A stretch of 39,321 bases of DNA, from positions 148 to 39,468 of the forward strand of contig PLZO01000118.1 in NCBI GenBank assembly GCA_003152165.1, read 5' to 3'. The notes beneath the pieces were generated by a model. It did no database searches. It was given only the letters and a program-made list of their open reading frames with translations, and had not been told where the DNA came from. This document shows, piece by piece, positions 25,155-34,549 of this stretch (position 1 is the first letter of the stretch; each line of letters starts with the position of its first letter). The translations under genes were made by a program, and so were the position numbers. This DNA comes from Chloroflexota bacterium. Lineage in GTDB: Bacteria; Chloroflexota; Limnocylindria; Limnocylindrales; CSP1-4.

Positions 25155-26570
25155 GTGTCCTCTCGTTTGAGAAATCGATCCAGCGACCTCAACACTGGAC
25201 CTTCGCCACCACCGCACGGGCCAGTCAGCATGACCGGTTCGGCGGGCGGCCGGGTCGCGGGAACGCTCGGAACGACGCTCGGTCTGCAGGTTCTCGGTCT
25301 CGCGAGCGGTGCCCTAGTGGCACGCCTGCTCGGCGTTGATGGACGCGGCGACCTCGCTGCGATCGTGCTCTGGCCCTCCATCGTCGCTTATGTCGGTGAC
25401 CTCGGTGGTCCACTCGCGGTCGCCTATCTAGCCGCCAGCCGTCCAGCGGAGAGGACACGCCTGGCGCAGGTGGCGCTTGGTACCGCGCTCGCTCAGTCGG
25501 CGGCCCTTGTGGTCATCGGAGTCCCCATAGTCCTGGTCGGCCTGTCGCGATACCCGACTGAGCTACCGTTCGGGCTCGTGCTTCTTGCGGGCTACGTGCC
25601 GCTCAACCTCGCGACGCGCTACCTCAACGCGCTCCACCAGGGGCTGGGGTCGTTCCGGCGTTTCAACGGCGTCCGGCTCGCAGTGCAAGTCTCGTACGTC
25701 GCGGGCGTCATGGGGCTATTCATCGCGGGCAGTCACGGCGTGGGACCGGTGGTCCTTCTCGTGCTCGCGAGCAACGTGGTGGCGTTCGGCGCTGCTGCCC
25801 GCGGCTGCAGCCGCGCCGAATTGCGCCCGGCGGTCGATGCGGGACTCCTGCGTGACATCTTCAGCTACGGCATTCGTGGTCACATCGGAAACCTTTCGCC
25901 GATCGACTCGTTGCAACTCGATCTCGCGGCAGTCGTGATCCTCCTCGGGGCACACGATGCGGGACTTTATTCGGTGGCAGCGTCAGCCGCATACGTGGTG
26001 CGAGCTCAAGCAGGCGCCCTCGGAATGGTCATGCTGCCGACGGTTGCTGCCGCGAAGACCAAGATCGAGCGTGTTGTGGCTGCCGAGCGGTTGTTCCGCC
26101 TTGGCCTCGGCCTCACGATCGGGCTGGCGGCAGCCGTTGTATTGAGCGCGCCCTGGCTTGTCGGGCTCCTGTACGGGTCGACGTTTGGCGCAGCAGTGCC
26201 GCTCGTACAGGTGCTCGGCGCCGGTATCGTTGCGGCGTCACTACGCCAGATCCTGGGCGACGGCCTACGCGGGCTTGGACAGCCCCTGCCTGCGACGCTC
26301 GCTGAACTCGCGAGCTGGCTCGCAGCATCAGTTGCTCTCGTGTTGCTCGTGCCCGTCATGGGCGCGATGGGCGCGGCTCTCGCGGTCAGCATTGGTTATG
26401 CGGTCGCGCTCGCGGTCTCGATCGTTTTGGCCGCCCGTGCGGGAATCCGGCCGTTCGAACTCGTGCACTTCAGGATGGCGGACGTGCGTGACCTGGGGGG
26501 TGCGCTCCGCGGGCTCGTACCTCTTCCGGTTCGTAACGCCGCTGAGCCCGCAGAGGACGCAGAGTCATGA
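25155..26570 (+). CDS. Polysaccharide flippase (Wzx-like, MOP superfamily)
   Basis: This is a 471-aa protein with about 12-14 hydrophobic helices and the N-terminal pattern VAGTLGTTLGLQVLGLASGALVARLLGVDGRGD typical of oligosaccharide flippases. It would move lipid-linked repeat units across the membrane. The GTG at 25155 is used here. ATG at 25230 (MTGSAGG) lies just before the first helix and is an equally plausible start, since the 25 residues between them are polar and not family-like. Its stop overlaps the start of the putative polymerase (ATGA), giving an adjacent Wzx/Wzy pair. Confidence 0.85.
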   Translation: MSSRLRNRSSDLNTGPSPPPHGPVSMTGSAGGRVAGTLGTTLGLQVLGLASGALVARLLGVDGRGDLAAIVLWPSIVAYVGDLGGPLAVAYLAASRPAERTRLAQVALGTALAQSAALVVIGVPIVLVGLSRYPTELPFGLVLLAGYVPLNLATRYLNALHQGLGSFRRFNGVRLAVQVSYVAGVMGLFIAGSHGVGPVVLLVLASNVVAFGAAARGCSRAELRPAVDAGLLRDIFSYGIRGHIGNLSPIDSLQLDLAAVVILLGAHDAGLYSVAASAAYVVRAQAGALGMVMLPTVAAAKTKIERVVAAERLFRLGLGLTIGLAAAVVLSAPWLVGLLYGSTFGAAVPLVQVLGAGIVAASLRQILGDGLRGLGQPLPATLAELASWLAASVALVLLVPVMGAMGAALAVSIGYAVALAVSIVLAARAGIRPFELVHFRMADVRDLGGALRGLVPLPVRNAAEPAEDAES

Positions 26571-28021
26571 GCGTTCGCGCGCGCCTCGGCGCACTCGTCC
26601 TCGCGGCCGGATTCGGCTGCTCGGTGGGAATCATTGGGCCATCGGTCGGGATCGGAGTACTCGTCGTCCTCGCAGGCCTGCTCGCCCTCGCGCCCTTCGC
26701 GCTCGCCGCGCTCCGAGGGAAGTTCGACATCTTCGAGCCTGTGTACCTGTTCGCCGCATCCTATGCGGTGCTGTTCGTGCTGCGTCCCGCGTTCGAATTG
26801 TCGCAGCCTGGCGGTCCCGCTCTCGTGGTCGGGCAGGACCCGGTTCCGCAGTATGCCGACGCCCTCGTCGCCGCGATTCTGGGGGGAGCAGCGTATTACG
26901 CGGGCTACTACGGTGCGCTCGGGAGCCTGCTAGCTCAGCGAGTCGGAATCCCTCGCGACGACCTGTGGGGCGCGTCGCTCGCGGTCTTCGCCTTGGTCTT
27001 GACCATGGGCGGCCTGGGGCTTTATGCCGCGTTCCTAATCCAATCCGGCGGTCTTTCGGCATTGGCCACCATCCTGGCGGGCAGGAGCCCGGGCAGCGCG
27101 AGCCTCCTCGCACAGCCACTCGGCTATCTCTACAGCGGCCCGCTCTGGCTGGGCGGACTGGGTGTGCTCTTGCTCGCACTTGCACCCCGTTGGTGGTCTC
27201 CCCGGGGAGCTGCGGCGCTCGCTCTGGTCATGGTATCGCAGGTCACCACCGTTACGAGTGGTTCGCGCTCATGGACGCTCCCGATCCTCGCGGCGATCGT
27301 GCTTCTCTGGTACCTGCGGCGTGGCCGGCGACCGTCGCCTTTGCTAATAGCGCTGGCGCTCGTTCCGGTGTTTGTGGTGGGAGTCAGTGCGCCCCGGGAC
27401 TATCGGGGCACCTCCACGCGCAGCGGCTCGTTTGTGGACACCGTCTTCGCCGATCTGGGCGACCTCGAGAGCTCGGTGAATGCGTTCTTTCTAGGTGCGG
27501 ATACAGCGATGCTACCGGACCTTGCAGTCGAGATGAGGTACGTGCCCTCGGTTATCCCCTACCAGATGGGATCCACGTACCTTGAGGCGCTCACGCGGCC
27601 GATCCCGCGAGCGTTGTGGCTTGACAAGCCTAAGGCGGCAGACACGCGTTTGATGGAGACCCTGTGGCCGAGCCTCGCCGCACAGGGCGTCGGCTTCTCG
27701 TATTCCGGGTTCGGCGAGCCATACCTGAACTTCGGGTTTGTTGGCGTCCTCGCGTTCGGCATCCTCTTCGGGCTCGCCGGACGGGCGTTCTACGAGTGGT
27801 TCCGTCGCGCCTCGCACAATCGAATCGTACAGGTGCTGTTCGCGTTGTCATGGCCGTTCGTGTTCGTGTACATGCGAGGCGGCCTGGGCGTCGACTACCA
27901 GCGCCAGGTCATCCTCGTCGCACCGGTAGTGGTGGCCTGGTTGTACGCGCGGCGCAGCGCACGCGCGGCATCGGCGTCCAAGCTCGGCGCACCGCCGTCG
28001 GCCGAACCGAAGCCCGCATGA
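26567..28021 (+). CDS. Putative O-antigen/capsule polymerase (Wzy-like)
   Basis: This is a 484-aa polytopic membrane protein with roughly 11-12 hydrophobic segments and a large loop between residues about 275 and 380. The loop holds SAPRDYRGTSTRSG and a VIPYQMGSTYLEALTRPIPRALW region typical of oligosaccharide repeat-unit polymerases. Sequence identity in this family is low, so the call rests on topology, the loop and position between the flippase and glycosyltransferase genes. It would polymerise flipped repeat units outside the cell under control of the Wzz/BY-kinase. It overlaps both neighbours by ATGA. Confidence 0.8.
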   Translation: MSVRARLGALVLAAGFGCSVGIIGPSVGIGVLVVLAGLLALAPFALAALRGKFDIFEPVYLFAASYAVLFVLRPAFELSQPGGPALVVGQDPVPQYADALVAAILGGAAYYAGYYGALGSLLAQRVGIPRDDLWGASLAVFALVLTMGGLGLYAAFLIQSGGLSALATILAGRSPGSASLLAQPLGYLYSGPLWLGGLGVLLLALAPRWWSPRGAAALALVMVSQVTTVTSGSRSWTLPILAAIVLLWYLRRGRRPSPLLIALALVPVFVVGVSAPRDYRGTSTRSGSFVDTVFADLGDLESSVNAFFLGADTAMLPDLAVEMRYVPSVIPYQMGSTYLEALTRPIPRALWLDKPKAADTRLMETLWPSLAAQGVGFSYSGFGEPYLNFGFVGVLAFGILFGLAGRAFYEWFRRASHNRIVQVLFALSWPFVFVYMRGGLGVDYQRQVILVAPVVVAWLYARRSARAASASKLGAPPSAEPKPA

Positions 28022-29298
28022 GTACGGTCCGTCCCATCTCCCTGCGGAATGAACGGACCGGGAGCTTCGTCAGCGTCGTGAACGCGGGCTCGCCGGAGCT
28101 CGACTACGCAGCCGATGCGCTTGCCGCCGCTGGTCTGCTACGCGTCTACCTGCGCCCCTATGCGAGCCGGGGCCGCCGCTGGGAACGCCTGGTGAGCGCG
28201 GCTCCGGGTCTCAGCACGATCTACCGGGGCACCTTCGGTCGGCGGGACGTTGCGCGCGGGGTGTCGCCGGAACGGCTCGTCAGCGCTGGGGTTGGGTACG
28301 ACTTCGCGTATGCGGCGTTGCTCCGTCTCGGAGCCCATGGTCTTGCGCCAGCCACTCGGGCGGCGAGGGCCTGCGTCGACCGCCGCGCCCGGGCGATCGA
28401 CCGCCGCGCCACGCGGCTGCTCGCTCCCGGCACGCTGATGCTCGCGTCGGCCGGCACCGTGGCGACGAGCGCTCCGCTGGCGCGGGCGGCCGGTACGCGC
28501 CTCGTGCTCAACTACCCCCGGGTCCATCCGCGAACCTTCGACTGGTCGAGTGGATCTCCGGCAACCCGCCGCCTGGCGGCGATCGCGGGCACCGAAGAGC
28601 TCGCGCGGCGCTTCGCCCCCGAGTTCGCGGCTGCCGACCGGGTCCTCCTCGGCTCGCAATACGCGGCCGACACGTTCCGCGCGGCGGGCTTCGACGCATC
28701 GCGCCTGGCGGTCATCCCCTACGGGGTCGACACGACCCTCTTCGCGCCCGGCGCTTGCGCCCCGCGGCGCGGCTTTCAGGTCCTCTACGTCGGGCGGCTC
28801 ACCGTGCTCAAGGGTCTCGAGCATCTCCTCGACGCGTTCTCGGCGAGCGCAGAGCCGGACTGGACCCTGCGCCTAGTCGGCAACCTAAGTCCCGACACGC
28901 CGCAGCTGCGCGTCCGCCGGGGCCGGCTTGAGCACATGCGGAACATGCCGCGGACCGCGCTGCCCGCCGTGTACCGTGAGGCCGACGTGTTCGTGCTGCC
29001 AACGCTCGGCGAAGGGTTGGGTCTCGTTGCCCTCGAGGCGATGGCTTGCGGGCTGCCGATCGTCGTGACACCCAATGGTCCTGGCGAGGTCGTGCGGGAT
29101 GGGGTCGACGGTTTCGTGGTGCCGGCGGCTGATGCCGTGGCGCTCGCGGAGCGCCTCCGCGTCCTCGCCGAGTCGCCGGACCTGCGGGCCAGGATGGGGG
29201 CCGCTGCCCGCGAGCGGTCGCTCGCGTTCGGCTGGCCCACCTATGCGCAGCGGGTCGTCGAACTCGTCGAGGCCCTGCATGAGGAGCCCGTGCCGTGA
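28018..29298 (+). CDS. Glycosyltransferase family 4
   Basis: This is a 426-aa GT-B glycosyltransferase. The C-terminal GT1/4 domain shows LAVIPYGVDTTLFAP, QVLYVGRLTVLKGLEHLLDAF and ADVFVLPTLGEGLGLVALEAMACGLPIVV, including the E-x7-E motif that binds the donor nucleotide sugar. The N-terminal acceptor domain is Arg/Ala-rich and divergent. The start at ATG 28018 comes from the ATGA overlap with the polymerase gene; the upstream open frame is a shadow of that gene. The acceptor and sugar are unknown. Downstream the operon is interrupted by a decayed region. Confidence 0.9.
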   Translation: MSTVRPISLRNERTGSFVSVVNAGSPELDYAADALAAAGLLRVYLRPYASRGRRWERLVSAAPGLSTIYRGTFGRRDVARGVSPERLVSAGVGYDFAYAALLRLGAHGLAPATRAARACVDRRARAIDRRATRLLAPGTLMLASAGTVATSAPLARAAGTRLVLNYPRVHPRTFDWSSGSPATRRLAAIAGTEELARRFAPEFAAADRVLLGSQYAADTFRAAGFDASRLAVIPYGVDTTLFAPGACAPRRGFQVLYVGRLTVLKGLEHLLDAFSASAEPDWTLRLVGNLSPDTPQLRVRRGRLEHMRNMPRTALPAVYREADVFVLPTLGEGLGLVALEAMACGLPIVVTPNGPGEVVRDGVDGFVVPAADAVALAERLRVLAESPDLRARMGAAARERSLAFGWPTYAQRVVELVEALHEEPVP

Positions 29299-29620
29299 GG
29301 AATGGGTATCCATGGAGTCGCGTCCGGCTATGTGGTTCGCGACCGATCCCGCGATCGGCAAGCGTACAGAGAGGCAGTCCGTCAGCCCGACCTGTGGGTT
29401 CGGATGGGCTCTTGTCACCGTGGGCCGACATCGACAGGGCTCCTGCCCGCGGCCCTACTTGTCCAATTCCATCCCGTAGGCAACATGGAAACGCTGGCTG
29501 AGCCTTGGCTGACTCAAGTGTCGTTAACTGGAACAACGTACCTTCGCCCTATTCCATCGAGGGGCTCAATGCAGTTGTCGACTGCCGAGACGTGGAGTTG
29601 CGGTCTGGTTCTGCGCGCGT
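29299..29620 (+). other. Degenerate stretch between glycosyltransferase genes
   Basis: These 322 bases contain no convincing gene. An open frame (29302-29628) reads MGIHGVASGYVVRDRSRDRQ and is unlike known families. The region directly precedes a recognisable glycosyltransferase C-terminal fragment and is probably the more decayed 5' part of the same lost gene. Confidence 0.45.
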
Positions 29621-29838
29621 GTCGTTGACGGCGTGAACGGCTATCTCGCTTCGCCCGACGATCCCGAGGCCCCGCAGCCGCCGTGCGGCGGCTCGCGGTC
29701 GGTCCCGCGATTCGGCATGAGATGGGCCCCCGCTCGGCCGAGATGATCCCGCTTAATAGGCCGAATCGCTGGGCAGCCGCGTTCGATACGGCCGACGCGG
29801 CGCTACCGTTGTCGCTTGGAAAGGGGTCGCCGTCATGA
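29621..29838 (+). pseudogene. Glycosyltransferase C-terminal remnant, frameshifted
   Basis: One frame reads VVDGVNGYLASPDDPEA and, after a shift of frame, AVRRLAVGPAIRHEMG, PRSAEM, then RWAAAFDTADAAL. Joined, this is the last about 70 residues of a family 4 glycosyltransferase (the DGxNGxLxxPxD, LxxLxxDPxLRxxMG and WxxxxxxxxxxY region). The stop overlaps the ATG of the next glycosyltransferase as ATGA, the spacing used throughout the operon. A complete gene therefore probably once stood here. Confidence 0.75.
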
Positions 29839-31055
29839 AGCTCGTGGTCGCCACGCCGTATCCCGAGGGTTCGATCCTCGCCATCGCGCGCCGGGCAGCG
29901 GACGATGGCTCCCTCAGGGCCCTGTACACCAGCGGGCACGCGCCGGCGATCGCCCGCTGGCTGCCCGACCGCATAGTGACTGCCTCAGGACTGCGGCGGT
30001 ATCTGCGTCGACGAGAGCTGCCGGGGATCCCGTCCGGACTCGTGAAGGACCGAGCCGATGGGCCCGAGTTGGCGCGTGCTGTCGTGGCTCACATCCCGCA
30101 CATGCAGGCGCTTGGCAGCCGGACGATGTATGCGGCCAAGATGGCGTTCGACCGGGCTGTTGCTCGTGAGCTCCCGCCGGCCGACGCCGTGGTCGGCATC
30201 TACGGGTCGGCAGCACTGACCCTTCGGACGGCCCGTCGCATGGGCGCGCTCGCAGTTCTCAACTTCGTGAGCAGCCACCCGGCGGAACAGAACCGTTACC
30301 TGCGGGAACTCGCGGGTCTTCACGGGCCGAATCACGAATTCGTGCCCGAGCGCGTCGCGCAACGAGTCGAGCGGGAGCTTTCGTTCGCTGATCTCGTGCT
30401 CGTTCCCTCACGTTTCGTCGCGAACCAGTTGCTGGAACGTGGGCTGTCGGAGTCTCGGGTTGCAGTGATCCCATACGGAGTGGACCTAAGGGCCTTTTCG
30501 CCGGACACCGGCCGGACACCCAACGCTCGGGTCTGCTGCCTATACGTCGGTCAGGTCTGCCATCGCAAGGGGATCCCGGTTCTGTTGCGGGCGGCTCGCG
30601 CCCTGCCAGACGTACAGTTTGTGTTGACCGGGCCGCTTGTCACGCCGTCATTGCTGCGCGGTCTCCCGCCAAACGCCAGATGGATGAGGCCGCTGCCACA
30701 CGCCGATGTCGCTGCCCTAATGCGCAAGGCTGATATCTTCGTTCTACCGGCCGTGGAGGACGCGTATCCGCTCGCTGCGCTCGAGGCAATGGCCTCTGGA
30801 GTGCCTGTCGTCGTGACGGACCACGTTGGCACGAGCGAGGCTATCGACCCCGGTTTGAACGGTCTCGTCGTACCGGCGGGCGACCACACCGCGCTTGCGG
30901 GCGCGCTCCGCCGCCTCGCGGACGATGCCGACCTCAGATCACGGATGGGGGCTGCCGGTCGCAGTCGCGTGGCTGGCGGCCACTCCTGGGGGCAATACGC
31001 CACGCAGGTCCTGTCCGTCATCGAGGGCGCGCTTAGCGGGAGGCTCCACGGGTGA
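29835..31055 (+). CDS. Glycosyltransferase family 4
   Basis: This is a 406-aa GT-B enzyme. Marks are MKLVVATPYPEGSILA (start), SFADLVLVPSRFVANQLLERGL, VAVIPYGVDLRAFSP, VCCLYVGQVCHRKGIPVLLRA, and ADIFVLPAVEDAYPLAALEAMASGVPVVV with the acidic donor-binding motif, then GLNGLVVPAGDHTALAGAL. It adds a sugar or related unit to the repeat unit in the cytoplasm; specificity cannot be read. It overlaps the following methyltransferase by GTGA. Confidence 0.9.
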   Translation: MKLVVATPYPEGSILAIARRAADDGSLRALYTSGHAPAIARWLPDRIVTASGLRRYLRRRELPGIPSGLVKDRADGPELARAVVAHIPHMQALGSRTMYAAKMAFDRAVARELPPADAVVGIYGSAALTLRTARRMGALAVLNFVSSHPAEQNRYLRELAGLHGPNHEFVPERVAQRVERELSFADLVLVPSRFVANQLLERGLSESRVAVIPYGVDLRAFSPDTGRTPNARVCCLYVGQVCHRKGIPVLLRAARALPDVQFVLTGPLVTPSLLRGLPPNARWMRPLPHADVAALMRKADIFVLPAVEDAYPLAALEAMASGVPVVVTDHVGTSEAIDPGLNGLVVPAGDHTALAGALRRLADDADLRSRMGAAGRSRVAGGHSWGQYATQVLSVIEGALSGRLHG

Positions 31056-31801
31056 ACGTGCGGGACTACTACGAAAGGTATTGGTCAGCGGATGGATTCC
31101 ACCCCACCGGGAAGACGACACCGGCGCTCGCGCGGGTCTTCGAACGGTGGGTCCCAGCAGGAGCGCGCTGCCTTGACGTGGGCTGCGGCGACGGCAGAAC
31201 GTCTGGCCTGTGGCTCCTCGATCACGGGTGTTCCTACGAGGGCGTGGACGTGTCGGCAAAGGCAGTCGAAGAAGCTCGAGCGCTCGGGCTGCAAGCTGCG
31301 TGCATCGATGACGCCAGCAGGCTTCCCTTCGAAGACGGATCCTTCGACGTTGTCGTCTGCGTCGAGGTTCTCGAGCACCTGTTCGCACCCTTGGACTCCG
31401 TCCGCGAGATGGCGCGGGTACTCCGGCCTGGCGGCCTCCTTATCGTGACGGTTCCCAATGTCGCCTATTGGCGTCGACGCGTCGACATGGTTCTTCTGGG
31501 AAGGTGGAACCCAGTGGGTGACGATCGCTCGGTCTCTGAGCCGTGGCGGGACCCGCACATCCGGTTCTTCAACCCCGGCTCCATACGAAGGATCATCGCC
31601 GCCGCCGGTCTCTCGCCGGTTGTGGTGGGAGCTCATGCAGGTGGCGTCCTGCGGGACGTGCCTTGGCTCAGCCAGCGATTCCGCCACGATGAGGCCTCAC
31701 GCCCTTACCGCTGGCTTGAGAGAGTGCTGCCGTCTCTGTTTGGCGCCGGGGTGTACGCGGTGGCTCGACTTGATGTGTATCAGCCACAGTCGCTCCCGTG
31801 A
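31052..31801 (+). CDS. Class I SAM-dependent methyltransferase
   Basis: This is a 249-aa Methyltransf_11/23-type enzyme. Motif I LDVGCGDG is at residues 41-48, the acidic residue ending strand 2 is in YEGVDVSAKAVE, and FDVVVCVEVLEHLFAPLDSV and LRPGGLLIVTVPNVAYW follow. It probably methylates a sugar of the repeat unit or its lipid-linked intermediate, as expected from its place between two glycosyltransferase genes. The GTG start overlaps the upstream stop. No membrane segment is present. Confidence 0.9.
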   Translation: MNVRDYYERYWSADGFHPTGKTTPALARVFERWVPAGARCLDVGCGDGRTSGLWLLDHGCSYEGVDVSAKAVEEARALGLQAACIDDASRLPFEDGSFDVVVCVEVLEHLFAPLDSVREMARVLRPGGLLIVTVPNVAYWRRRVDMVLLGRWNPVGDDRSVSEPWRDPHIRFFNPGSIRRIIAAAGLSPVVVGAHAGGVLRDVPWLSQRFRHDEASRPYRWLERVLPSLFGAGVYAVARLDVYQPQSLP

Positions 31802-31871
31802 CCCGCTCTGGCATATACGGCGGACCGACTGATAGCTCCTTTGTGGTCGTCCTCGCCGTCATCGCTTCCAA

Positions 31872-33071
31872 GTGAACGTCCTCTACGTCATCCACTACCC
31901 CTTCTTCGGCGGTCCCCAGAACCAGGCCCTGCGCCTCGCGCAGCCATTGGCCGCGCGCGGTGTGGCGACAGTGGTCGTGCTCCCTGACGAACCCGGAAAC
32001 GCCGCCGAGCGTCTCCGCGCTGCAGCGGTGGACGTCGTGTCGCTCCCACTCCACCGGCTCCGCGCGGTGCCGGCTCCGCTCCTCCAGATGCGGTTCCTGG
32101 CAAGCCTTCCGGGAGAGGTTGCGGCACTCCGCCGGCTCATTCGGGAGCGATCCATCGACGTCGTGCAGGTGGGTGGCCTCGTCAATCCCCATGCCGCGAT
32201 CGCGGCCCGCCTCGAGGGCGTGGGGATTGTCTGGCAGCTTCTCGACACGCGCGCTCCCATGATGCTGCGACGCCTCCTCATGCCGTGGGTGATCGCACTG
32301 GCCGACGTCGTCATGACGACGGGCGCTGGTGTCGCGCGGGTCCATCCTGGCGCGGCAGCCCTGGGGGCGCATCTCGTTCCCTTCTATCCGCCGGTCGACA
32401 CGTCCGTCTTCAAGCCCGACCCCGATCATCGTGCGTCGGCGCGCGCCGAGTTCGGTGTTGAATCCGGAGGGCTACTTGTCGGGACGGTCGCCAATCTGAA
32501 CCCCCAGAAGGGCCTCGAGCATTTCGTTGCCGTGGCCGAGATGCTCCATGCCAGCCGCCCGGACGTCCAGTTCGTGATTCTCGGGTCGGCGATGGAGACG
32601 CAGGGGGTCTACGCGGCATCAATCCGCCGATCGGTCGAAGTCTCCGCGGCTGGCCGAGCCGGCGCCCTGCGCATCATCGACCCGGGTGAGGGTGTGTCGG
32701 AACTGGTGCCGGGGTTCGACCTGTTCTTGCTGACGTCGGTGCCGCGTTCCGAGGGGGTTTCGACCACTGTGCTCGAGGCAATGGCCAGCGGTGTCCCAGT
32801 GGTCGCAACCGACGTCGGCGCACTGTCGGAGGTCATCATGGACGGAGTAACTGGCCGGCTCGTGGCTCCGTTGGACGACAGCGCGATGATCGAGGCTGTC
32901 ACCGCGCTCGTTAGCGACGCTGAGGCGCGGGCGCGGATGGGCTCGGAGGCGCGCCGGCTCGCGGTGAAGTTCTACGATGTGGAGGTGTGTGCGGACACTC
33001 ACATGCGCGCCTACAACCTTGCAGCAGCCGGGGCAGGCCGCCGTCGGCGTCAGGGGAGGACGCGGCGATGA
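31872..33071 (+). CDS. Glycosyltransferase family 4
   Basis: This is a 399-aa GT-B glycosyltransferase. It starts MNVLYVIHYPFFGGPQNQALRLA, the usual glycine-rich N-terminal loop. The donor domain is shown by GGLLVGTVANLNPQKGLEHFV and FDLFLLTSVPRSEGVSTTVLEAMASGVPVVATDVGALSEVI. A GTG start at 31872 follows a 70-base gap after the methyltransferase, one of the few gaps in the operon. The stop overlaps the acetyltransferase ATG (ATGA). The protein ends in a basic tail. Confidence 0.9.
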   Translation: MNVLYVIHYPFFGGPQNQALRLAQPLAARGVATVVVLPDEPGNAAERLRAAAVDVVSLPLHRLRAVPAPLLQMRFLASLPGEVAALRRLIRERSIDVVQVGGLVNPHAAIAARLEGVGIVWQLLDTRAPMMLRRLLMPWVIALADVVMTTGAGVARVHPGAAALGAHLVPFYPPVDTSVFKPDPDHRASARAEFGVESGGLLVGTVANLNPQKGLEHFVAVAEMLHASRPDVQFVILGSAMETQGVYAASIRRSVEVSAAGRAGALRIIDPGEGVSELVPGFDLFLLTSVPRSEGVSTTVLEAMASGVPVVATDVGALSEVIMDGVTGRLVAPLDDSAMIEAVTALVSDAEARARMGSEARRLAVKFYDVEVCADTHMRAYNLAAAGAGRRRRQGRTRR

Positions 33072-33664
33072 GCGTCGACCTGAGCCGGACTTCGCGGCGC
33101 GGCTACCACCCTGGACGCTCCCATGCGTATCGAGCTCTCTGGCTGGTGGTGGAGGCCCTGGTTCTCCTCAACCCGATTGTGACGCCGTACTCGCTCAAAC
33201 GCTGGGTCCTGCGACGTTTCGGCGCCCGGATCGGACGCGGCGTGCTCATCAAGCCGAATGTGCACGTCAAATACCCCTGGCACCTGGAGATCGGCGACAA
33301 CGCCTGGATCGGCGAGCAGGCCTGGATCGACAACTTCGTCCGGGTCCGGATCGGCTCCAACGCGGTCATCTCGCAGGGCGCCTACCTGTGCACGGGCAAC
33401 CATGACTGGACCGACCCTGGGATGGGCCTGATCGTGAAGCCGATTACAATTGAGGACGGGGCCTGGGTCGGGGCGTTCGCCAGAATTGCGCCGGGCGTCA
33501 CGCTCGGGCGCGAGGCGATAGTAACGCTTGGCTCAGTCCTGCTCGAAGACGCCGAGGCGCGGGGGGTCTACACGGGCAACCCTGCCGCTCGGGTTCGGGA
33601 GCGAACGATCCGGGATGGGCCGGGGCCTTTGGCGACCTCTCAGATTGACGAGCTTATCTCGTAA
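33068..33664 (+). CDS. WcaF-like sugar O-acetyltransferase (hexapeptide repeat)
   Basis: This is a 198-aa left-handed beta-helix acyltransferase. The N-terminus (YRALWLVVEALVLLNPIVTPYSLKRWVLRRFGA) and the core IGRGVLIKPNVHVKYPWHLEIGDNAWIGEQ resemble WcaF of colanic-acid synthesis. The catalytic His lies in the loop CTGNHDWTDPGMGL. It would acetylate a sugar of the repeat unit from acetyl-CoA. ATG 33068 was chosen from the ATGA overlap. It is the last intact gene of the plus-strand cluster. Confidence 0.92.
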   Translation: MSVDLSRTSRRGYHPGRSHAYRALWLVVEALVLLNPIVTPYSLKRWVLRRFGARIGRGVLIKPNVHVKYPWHLEIGDNAWIGEQAWIDNFVRVRIGSNAVISQGAYLCTGNHDWTDPGMGLIVKPITIEDGAWVGAFARIAPGVTLGREAIVTLGSVLLEDAEARGVYTGNPAARVRERTIRDGPGPLATSQIDELIS

Positions 33665-33680
33665 AGATCGGCGTCGCAGC

Positions 33681-33750
33681 ACCGGGTTCTTCTGCCGGTT
33701 TCAATCGGTCACGACGGTCCTGAGACGAGAGAACCGGGCTCCCTGCCCGG
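33681..33750 (+). terminator. Candidate hairpins after the polysaccharide operon
   Basis: Two small inverted repeats follow the acetyltransferase stop: ACCGG/CCGGT (33681-33699, followed by TTTC) and CCGGGC/GCCCGG with a TCCCT loop (33734-33750). Stems are only 5-6 bp and there is no long T-run, so termination is possible but weakly supported. Confidence 0.3.
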
Positions 33751-33789
33751 GTCAGGCGAGGACGGCCGAGATCGTCATCAGTGCCTCGA

Positions 33790-33945
33790 TTAGGTGTCTC
33801 CCCGCCGCGCGAGGACGCAGGCGTGGTACCCGCCGTTGCGCTTGGTAGCGAACACCACAAGTTCAACGTCGACTAGGCCGAAGGCAGGTAGTTCACGGAC
33901 GAGCCATTGCCAGGGGAATTTGCAGAGGTCTCCATGATTCTCAGT
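33790..33945 (-). pseudogene. Methyltransferase C-terminal fragment
   Basis: This minus-strand frame reads TENHGDLCKFPWQWLVREL, then AFGLVDVELVVFATKRNGGYHACVLARR and a stop. It looks like the C-terminal end of a class I SAM methyltransferase. The gene is cut on its 5' side where group II intron sequence begins (about 33945). Only about 50 residues remain, so no function is expected. Confidence 0.5.
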
Positions 33946-34549
33946 ACGGTTCAACCTGGTCTGCGACGAGACCACGCTCGCCGTGGCCTGGTCGCGGGTG
34001 AGTCAGAACCGAGGGTCACGCACAGCTGGGATCGACGGCATCACTCGCTACCACATCGAGCGCAGGTTCGGCGTGGAGCGGTTCCTTCGGGAACTGCGCA
34101 GCGAGCTGAGAGACGGTCGCTTCCGGCCGATGCCCGTCCGCGAGCGAACGATCCCAAAGCGGGGCGGCAAGCTCCGCTACCTGGGTATTCCAACGCTCAA
34201 GGATCGGATCGTCCAGATGGCCCTCAAGCTCGTCTTGGAGCCGATCTTTGAGGTCGACTTCTACCCGTCTTCCTACGGCTACAGGCCCGCTCGGCGGGCC
34301 CAGGACGCGATCGCCGAGATTGTCCACTTCGTCCAAGACCCCTCGGCCTACGAGTGGGTCGTCGAGGCGGACATCGAGGCCTGCTTCGATCGGATCGACC
34401 ATGGCCAGCTGATGGCCGAGGTCGATCGGCGGATCGGGGATCGGCGTGTCCTGGCGCTCATCCGCGCGTTCCTGCGAGCCGGGGTGATGCTGCAGACCGG
34501 ACGCCTCGAACGGACCATCACGGGCACGCCGCAGGGCGGGACGAGGTAA
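33944..34549 (+). pseudogene. Group II intron reverse transcriptase/maturase, truncated at both ends
   Basis: The frame is open from a stop at 33935-33937 and reads NLVCDETTLAVAWSRV, then SQNRGSRTAGIDGIT, MPVRERTIPKRGGKLRYLGIP, LKDRIVQMALKLVLEPIFE, SSYGYRPARRAQDAI, VEADIEACFDRIDH and TGTPQGG. These are RT motifs 0 to 4 of LtrA-type proteins. It stops right after TPQGG, before the YADD active site, thumb, DNA-binding and HNH parts. The first usable start (GTG 33983) is inside the conserved region. The protein is therefore non-functional. Confidence 0.9.

Noticed and set aside
26158-27585. 475-codon plus-strand frame bridging the flippase and polymerase genes
   Set aside because: Very Arg/Ser-rich, crosses a well-supported ATGA gene boundary, and is a +1 shadow.
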